64,000 nt of DNA from Paraphysomonas bandaiensis (Eukaryota; Chrysophyceae). Shown here piece after piece: positions 58,432 through 64,000 of this stretch. Within the stretch, counting starts at the first letter, position 1; each line of letters begins with the position of its first letter. The translations under genes and the position numbers were made by a program. The notes under the pieces are model-generated. The model saw nothing but the letters and a program-made list of their open reading frames with translations, was not told where the DNA came from and searched no databases. Where the stretch lies: assembly GCA_965644295.1 (NCBI GenBank), contig CBFFRP010000023.1, positions 25,064 through 89,063 on the forward strand. Reading direction: 5' to 3'.

Positions 58432-61389
58432 CTAGCTTTCATAATAAAGGTCGTTGTAGCGGGAAGGCTTAGATGACATAACATATCGATCAGACACCGG
58501 CCGATTATTCTTCTTCGCTTCGCGAGTTTTCTTCCTATCGTCGCTGTGTCGAACGTATTCCCACAAGAGACTATAGAAACGAGGTTCAAAAGGGTCAAGC
58601 TTCATTTCTACCGTAGAATCGGTTTCGTCGATATCATTATCTGAATCATGACTTTGAGAACTTGAAGCTGAGCGCTCCTCGGCACAATCACTGTCGTAGC
58701 CTTTCCACTCTGGCCCATTCTCTGCACTTCCACTTGTCGCATGCGATGTTTCCTGCGGAACCAACTCGCAACCCACATCTGTCGTATTCATGTCAGTTTT
58801 CGCAACAGTCTTGCTTAGCATTTTTCTTTCCTTCTCTTGCTGCTTCATTTTCGCATGAAGAGTCATCTCCAGCGACCCTGGCATGATGTCATGTCGCTTC
58901 ACGACGCCGATAATGTTGACTGAACCTGGCGCAGCAACTAAAACATTTCTCTCGCCATGTCGGATATGAGCATGTGCCTTTCGCATTGAACTGGTGGCAA
59001 GCACAATAGCTGGTTCTCTATCAATGTATGGACGTAGGTCAATTACCTGATCCTTGGTCTTGAACTCCCCCTCCAGAGTTTTCCTCATTTTTGCCTCACC
59101 TGCTTGAGACAGGTGGTTCCTCAGGTTAGGCCAGGCGGAGTCCACTGTACTCGGATGTAGTAGTGGGGCGTTTACACCAAACAGTCTATTCTCCAACAGG
59201 CGTAGAATGATGAGCCTTTCAATGGTTCCCTCAAGTCCCCCAGAGTCATTGTCCACGAGAAATTCAAAGGCGTTTGGATTGGACTCCAGGGTATCAAGAA
59301 TATTTTCGAGGGTGTCAATTACCTCTACAGTTGCCATTGCTCCTGTATCATGTTTAGAGTCTTTTAAACTTTTTTTTTTATGGGAAATTGCCGTATTGTG
59401 ATGGTAAGGGTCATTGTGAACACTTGTGGAAGGTGTGATAGGAGTCATCACCTCATCCATAGTCAGTTGATATCCTTCATAGCCAACATCATCCACTACA
59501 AAAGGAATATTTTTCTTTTCAATCACCAAGTCATAAATTCCTACATTGAAGCTATCAGCAATCAGCTTGGCGAGAAGAACTACCATGAAGCAGTACAAGG
59601 AGGTATTGAAGTTCTGGGTGCTTTCCAGTGCAATCAATGCGACAGATATGGTTACCCTTGTTATTCCTCCTAAAGCAGCAGCAGACCCCAGGAAAGCATA
59701 AGAAGATATCAGCGCGTAATGACCTGTACGATATGCTGCCAGCAGTCCAACAATACGACCAAATAAGGATCCAATAATAAAAGACGGAATAAATAATCCA
59801 GATGGAACCGCGATTCCGAATACCAATGTTGCGAATATGAGGTAAAATGCAAACCCGGCAAATAGAAATCCTATTGGAATGGAATCATAGTGTTCTGCAT
59901 GCAAGACCCATTTGAGCATCTTCTCTTGCGGCACCCAGAACAGCAGTCCAAGGTCGTTCACATGATGCGATGGACAGTTGAAGGGTACGGCGTCTGGTGT
60001 GCCTTCAAAGCTATGTGCATCGATTTGAGTCTCATGGTATTCCGCGGAACTAATGCACTTCCCCCAAATGTAGGGCACCCAAAACCTAAAACAGGACAGA
60101 AGCAGAGATATAAAAATAATCTCGGCAATAGTGCGCACTTTGCTGACACGAATATACTTTTTCCTAAAATCAATCATGTATCGTTGAGCCCAAGCGAATA
60201 AAGCACCCACCAATCCACCAATGACTCCAACAAGTGCAACATAGGGGAAGTCAGCCCCATCAAAGACAATATCACTCGCACTGTCGCGGTATGACCCAAA
60301 AAGAACGCCCGGTATATGCGGGCTATGAGAATCGTCGTATATATATCCCTTAATGATACTCGTGATGAATGCAGTCATAACAGCACCATACAAACTCATG
60401 AATGTGAGCTGTTGTCTCCACACCGTTGCACCTTCTTCAATCGCAAAGAGGACTCCGCCCATCGGGGCAAGAAATGCCGTAGCAACACCGAATGCACTCC
60501 CCATAACAGCAAAATCTCTTTTCCACTCAGCGCTGCGAAAGTGCTTCACGAGAGTGTTTGGTAAGCGGAATTTAAATGTATTAGACGAACCCTGAGAAAG
60601 AGCAGCACCTAGAATTGCCCCCACATGAATAATGGGCCCCTCTCTCCCCGCAATCAGACCAGAACCAATGGCGAATGCACAGCCAACAGACTTCGCAATA
60701 ACAGTAGGTACCGTAAATAGTCCTTTAAGGTGGACACCATTGAGGTAGGATTTCACATCAGGGATACCGGAACCTTCCGCAAGAGGACTGCAATAAATGA
60801 CCATACATCCAGCAAGTGAAGCGAAAAATGCGCAGGTCAGTGCAAACGCGATAAATGCAGTCGCCAGAGCGCCGGGTGGGAGTGTTTCGCCGTAGTTTTG
60901 TATTATTAGGTGCTCCGACAAGCCATACACGGTCATACTAGTACCAATTACTCCGAAGTCAATGAATAACCCAGCAGTAACAACCACCAGGGAAAGAAGG
61001 GTGGCCATAACCCAGGACAACACCATTTTCTCAAACTCATCAGCTCGATTTTTCGGAAAGTAAAACTCTCGATTAAATCGAGAAAATGTCTGGGTCCCTT
61101 TGATACTGCCTTTCCTCTGGAGCATTGGAATAAGAGGCTTCTGTGCAAGAAACTTACGCATATCCATAAGCATATCCATATCAGAAAACGACTTGTGATA
61201 GCTGGTTGGTCTCCCATTAGCGCGGACAGTGGTGTCGCTATCAACAGCTTTGATTTCATGATATGTTTCATTGAATGTGTCTGAGCTCGACCCTTCTGCT
61301 ATATGCTGAGGTGAGTCCGCATCACGACTGTCCTCAACAGTGTCCCTATCATCGATCTCTCCCCATGATCTCATCTCAGTGTTTTTCAT
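58432..61389 (-). CDS. CLC-type chloride channel/exchanger
   Basis: Single exon, about 985 aa from MKNTEMRSWGE; an upstream Met adds four residues. CLC proteins are dimeric Cl- channels or 2Cl-/H+ antiporters. Selectivity segments in order: GSGIPDVKSYLNG, GREGPIIHVGAILG with the gating Glu of exchangers and gated channels, GVLFAIEEGATVWRQQLTFM where a second Glu sits at the proton-glutamate position of CLC-7-like exchangers, GIAVPSGLFIPSFIIGSLFG, and YAFLGSAAALGGITRVTISV. Two CBS-like regions follow near YEGYQLTMDEVMTP and HIRHGERNVLVAAPGSVNII, the latter with NIIGVVKRHDIM. The protein has long acidic/Ser-rich tails. Retained glutamates favour antiporter behaviour and an endomembrane, CLC-7-like role (inference). 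Its start is about 630 bp from the divergent zinc-finger gene. Confidence 0.96.
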   Translation of the reverse strand: MKNTEMRSWGEIDDRDTVEDSRDADSPQHIAEGSSSDTFNETYHEIKAVDSDTTVRANGRPTSYHKSFSDMDMLMDMRKFLAQKPLIPMLQRKGSIKGTQTFSRFNREFYFPKNRADEFEKMVLSWVMATLLSLVVVTAGLFIDFGVIGTSMTVYGLSEHLIIQNYGETLPPGALATAFIAFALTCAFFASLAGCMVIYCSPLAEGSGIPDVKSYLNGVHLKGLFTVPTVIAKSVGCAFAIGSGLIAGREGPIIHVGAILGAALSQGSSNTFKFRLPNTLVKHFRSAEWKRDFAVMGSAFGVATAFLAPMGGVLFAIEEGATVWRQQLTFMSLYGAVMTAFITSIIKGYIYDDSHSPHIPGVLFGSYRDSASDIVFDGADFPYVALVGVIGGLVGALFAWAQRYMIDFRKKYIRVSKVRTIAEIIFISLLLSCFRFWVPYIWGKCISSAEYHETQIDAHSFEGTPDAVPFNCPSHHVNDLGLLFWVPQEKMLKWVLHAEHYDSIPIGFLFAGFAFYLIFATLVFGIAVPSGLFIPSFIIGSLFGRIVGLLAAYRTGHYALISSYAFLGSAAALGGITRVTISVALIALESTQNFNTSLYCFMVVLLAKLIADSFNVGIYDLVIEKKNIPFVVDDVGYEGYQLTMDEVMTPITPSTSVHNDPYHHNTAISHKKKSLKDSKHDTGAMATVEVIDTLENILDTLESNPNAFEFLVDNDSGGLEGTIERLIILRLLENRLFGVNAPLLHPSTVDSAWPNLRNHLSQAGEAKMRKTLEGEFKTKDQVIDLRPYIDREPAIVLATSSMRKAHAHIRHGERNVLVAAPGSVNIIGVVKRHDIMPGSLEMTLHAKMKQQEKERKMLSKTVAKTDMNTTDVGCELVPQETSHATSGSAENGPEWKGYDSDCAEERSASSSQSHDSDNDIDETDSTVEMKLDPFEPRFYSLLWEYVRHSDDRKKTREAKKNNRPVSDRYVMSSKPSRYNDLYYES

Positions 61390-62019
61390 TATATAAATCA
61401 ACCGTTAAAGAGTTCACTGCTAATTCGATGCACACAGCAGTTAAGTGCTACTCTCTGCTCTGTAAATGCAACAACACTGATGACGATAGTGTTTATATGG
61501 CTATTGTTCGAGTTAATAATGTGCTTAGCGACATGCTGATGGTACACACACTCGACTCTACGCGTCCCTGCTGTTCAAATGGTGCAGTAGGAAACATGTA
61601 CGTGAAGTATAAGTAGCAACTACTCCAAGTCACTGTACAGCATACAGCATACAGCAGCACAGCCGTACAGTGTACCCCATTGAAAAATTTTACTAACCGA
61701 AAACAAATCTTTGTGACATTATGGTCCAATAAGAGTGACAGAATCCTCCTAAGGGATATTTTAATTGGATAGAAGTGTTGTTGAAGTTGGTGAGATGTTG
61801 GTACAAGTGCATATTACCATATATATAACGGGGGTTTCTATACAAAACCCAGGATTGTATACGAAATCCAGGAGGTTTATATAAATCCAGGGTTTCGATG
61901 GACAGGTACAGGGGTCGCTCTCTCATCACACATATACATACATAAGGAGTCGTAGTTCTTCATGGGTCCCAGCTGCTCCATGCATATAAGAAAGATGCAA
62001 CCAGCCCAATAGAACAATC

Positions 62020-62496
62020 ATGGACGAGGGCGAATTATCTGCTGTGCTAGACGAAAACTCCTTTCAGCAACCGCTATATCCAGTGACTGTAAGCCGTGTA
62101 GAGGCCTGTGAAGGTGATGAGAAGGAATTCATGCACACACACATGCCAGAGTGGAAAATGATGCAGGAGGTGTATAACTCTACCAATTCTTCCGGTGATT
62201 CACTTTGTCGACATTGGCTGTTGAAAGGGTCTTGTCGATATGGATCGTCCTGTCGATATGAACACATGGATTCCCTGGTAAGGATGACCAACAAGCATCA
62301 TCATTCACTGGGGCCAGATATGTCATCGAAGAGGAAAAGATTTTTTTGTGATTGCTGTGGCTTGAAGAGTAAAGAGCGGTATCGCTGTGTGGACGGATGC
62401 GATTTCGATTTATGTATTAGCTGCTTCGCTGCATCTAGTCCGCGCATAGTAGAGGACTTACAGGTTGATAAATGTCACCGTGTCACTCCCAATTGA
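62020..62496 (+). CDS. CCCH plus ZZ-type zinc-finger protein
   Basis: Single exon, 158 aa. Residues about 60-85 contain CRHWLLKGSCRYGSSCRYEH, a C-x8-C-x5-C-x3-H CCCH finger of the RNA-binding type. Residues about 108-140 contain FFCDCCGLKSKERYRCVDG then CDFDLCISCF, the ZZ-type pattern (C-x2-C, C-x4-C, C-x2-C with aromatic spacing). The N-terminal 55 residues are acidic. A compact CCCH+ZZ combination is unusual and suggests linking RNA binding to protein contact. I do not recognise a named orthologue. It diverges from the CLC gene. Confidence 0.8.
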   Translation: MDEGELSAVLDENSFQQPLYPVTVSRVEACEGDEKEFMHTHMPEWKMMQEVYNSTNSSGDSLCRHWLLKGSCRYGSSCRYEHMDSLVRMTNKHHHSLGPDMSSKRKRFFCDCCGLKSKERYRCVDGCDFDLCISCFAASSPRIVEDLQVDKCHRVTPN

Positions 62497-63139
62497 TTAG
62501 AAACAAATGAAGTATTTAAGTATTGATTTTCCATGTTCACAAGAAAGATAATAGTGGGATACTGCTCCACTACATATTTAACAATTGCTACATATTTACA
62601 TATATGGGTGCTGCTTTCAAGATTTAACATTCAATTACTTGCATTATGATTTTAAAAGTATGTATCAACAAAAGTACGAACGGTCTCGTTACGTATAATC
62701 TAAGTAATTAATGTAATTAAAGTGGTCTTGTAGCGACATCTAGCTGTAGTTTAATTTATACAGTGACCTCCTTTAGTGTACAGGTGATTAAGTTGGGTCT
62801 TCCAACTTATACATATTAGTATTGTTTCACTTTCTACGAACCTCACTCTGTAATAATATAATAATTGCATATTATGTATATATATTATAGTTTATAGATA
62901 TTGTCATATGACTTCAATATGAAACAATAGCCATTGTCTGTTGTCTATGATTGTCTAATTGTATTATTGTATATACACGTAACTAAGAGACAAATAATTA
63001 ATAATTGGTCTAGTGAAATATACCACTACATTTTTTATGTCTATGAAGGAAAAGTGTATACAATAGCTCATTGTATTAGGGCATTAAATGGTTGCAAGTG
63101 ATATTTGCATAACCGGCTGTATTAGAAATTCTTAGACAA

Positions 63140-63720
63140 AAAACGAGGGAGGCGGGACAAGGACAAGCCTTTTTCTACCCCAACCCCTCAAGGGGCTCTT
63201 CTCTTCGAGTGTTTCCAATTACAACTGCAAGCTTGCAGTTGTAATTCCTTCTCTTTGCTAATTTAACTTTATATATTTTTAATTACTTTATATATTATTA
63301 ATAACTTTTAATTACTTTATATATTATTTATATTCTTAAATAAAATTAATAACTTTATATATTATTTATAATGTTTATAATAAAAAGTAATATAGATAGT
63401 AAAGTAGATTTAATAAGTAGATTTAATAGTAGAAAAAACAAGGGGGAGGGACAAGAGGGGCCTCTTTTTCTACCCCACTGCCCCTCAAGGGGCCTCTTCT
63501 CTTCGAGTGTTTCCAATTACAACCTTCGGTTGTAATTCCTTCTCTTTGCGAGTTTAACTTATAACTTATTATAAATAAGTTATAATTACTTTATATATTA
63601 TTTATATTCTTAAATAAAATTAATAACTTTATATATTATTTATATTGTTATAATAAAAAGTAATATAGATAGTAAAGTAGATTTAATAAGTAGATTTAAT
63701 AGTAGATATAGAGAGAGGGA
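63140..63720. repeat. Two tandem ~280-bp units with GC hairpins in AT-rich DNA
   Basis: Unit 1 (about 63140-63425) and unit 2 (about 63430-63720) share CCCCTCAAGGGGC (a hairpin), CTTCTCTTCGAGTGTTTCCA, an AATTACAAC..GTTGTAATT hairpin, TCTTTGC.A.TTTAACTT and the AGTAGATTTAATAAGTAGAT end. The second hairpin differs between copies: AATTACAACTGCAAGCTTGC... (30-bp perfect palindrome at 63217-63246) versus a shorter AATTACAACC TTC loop form (63515-63537). The arms are preserved in both. Confidence 0.85.
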
Positions 63721-63844
63721 AAAATTAAAATGAAAAATAATTTAAATTTGTAAAGGTTGTAAAACCCCGGGATTCTACCATTAAAACTACTTATTAAATC
63801 TACTTTGTTATCTATATGACTTTTTTATAATAATGTATAATGGC

Positions 63845-63943
63845 AAAGCTTTAAGCTCTGGAATGTAGTTGTAGTGATATAATGGCGAATATGCTTTAAG
63901 CTCTGGAATGTAGTTGTAGTGATATAATGGCGAAGCTTTAAGC
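63845..63943. repeat. ~46-bp tandem repeat, 2.5 copies
   Basis: The unit GCTTTAAGCTCTGGAATGTA followed by GTTGTAGTGATATAATGGC occurs twice and begins a third time. No coding or RNA identity is recognised. Confidence 0.9.
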
Positions 63944-64000
63944 AAAAACGTCCCAATTTTTATATAAAAACCTTGATTTATATAAAAACCCTTAATTTTA

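Larger units (their letters stand above)
62497..64000. other. AT-rich terminal region, no gene
   Basis: No gene is supported to the end of the window. The first 600 bp are AT-rich intergenic sequence. From about 63130 the base composition falls further and GC-rich hairpins are embedded in TATA-rich runs, giving an organelle-like texture (separate entries). Confidence 0.6.

Noticed and set aside
63755-63800. tRNA-like stretch on the minus strand (TTTTAATGGTAGAATCCCGG)
   Set aside because: The D-arm looks tRNA-like but I could not build an anticodon stem of 5 bp with a 7-nt loop or a matching acceptor stem.

Overview
This is nuclear DNA from a protist-like eukaryote. Genes are split by short GT-AG introns, mostly about 45-60 nt and possibly as short as 27 nt. 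TAA, TAG and TGA all serve as stops. The EGF-repeat secreted protein at 22.8-24.8 kb resembles, from memory, a family common in stramenopiles (diatoms, oomycetes, brown algae), so a stramenopile is my best guess; this is not decisive. Microtubule and cilium-associated genes (katanin p60, a TOG/CLASP-like protein, a FAM194-domain protein) suggest a flagellated stage. A short TTAGGG array hints at a TTAGGG telomere.

Layout: 0-1.1 kb holds the 3' part of ALG5. At 1.9-6.0 kb is a DExH RNA helicase with a UBA-like region. At 7.7-10.2 kb an ICT1-type peptide release factor and a DOT1-like methyltransferase diverge. At 10.9-13.1 kb a TOG-like protein and PSMD9/Nas2 diverge. At 14.0 kb is a secreted acylphosphatase-like protein. 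At 15.2-17.5 kb lie dispersed repeats. At 17.6-21.3 kb an unusual FAM194-thioredoxin-receiver fusion diverges from a class I SAM methyltransferase. The secreted EGF protein follows at 22.8-24.8 kb, then a decayed copia element at 25.1-27.9 kb. Next come an AIMP1/EMAPII-type tRNA-binding protein, a small unknown gene, more repeats, katanin p60 and a divergent alpha/beta-hydrolase that lacks its serine nucleophile. RCHY1 and an S51 peptidase (37.3-39.7 kb) are followed by repeats, a possible Cys-rich gene and PPP4R1 (41.7-45.3 kb). A full-length copia LTR element with identical LTRs sits inside a small hAT-like MITE (46.2-51.9 kb). The last part carries 14-3-3, an IFI44-like GTPase with a CaaX box, an mpaB/DUF2236 oxygenase-like protein, a CLC transporter and a CCCH/ZZ zinc-finger protein. 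The final kilobase is very AT-rich and organelle-like.

Gene arrangement: eight or nine gene pairs are divergent with 130-900 bp between starts, so most promoters look shared. Three of these promoter gaps hold ATGT/ATAC tetranucleotide microsatellites. There is no operon-like pathway clustering; the set is mostly housekeeping (N-glycosylation, translation quality control, proteasome assembly, phosphatase regulation, ubiquitin ligation, microtubule severing).

The most unusual signals are: a dispersed repeat whose core folds as a branched RNA-like structure with a compensatory base-pair change between copies; a perfect 55-bp inverted repeat; nested transposons with intact target-site duplications; the FAM194-thioredoxin-receiver fusion; and the prenylatable IFI44-like GTPase. 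Exon boundaries were inferred by reading frame and family similarity only; no searches were run.
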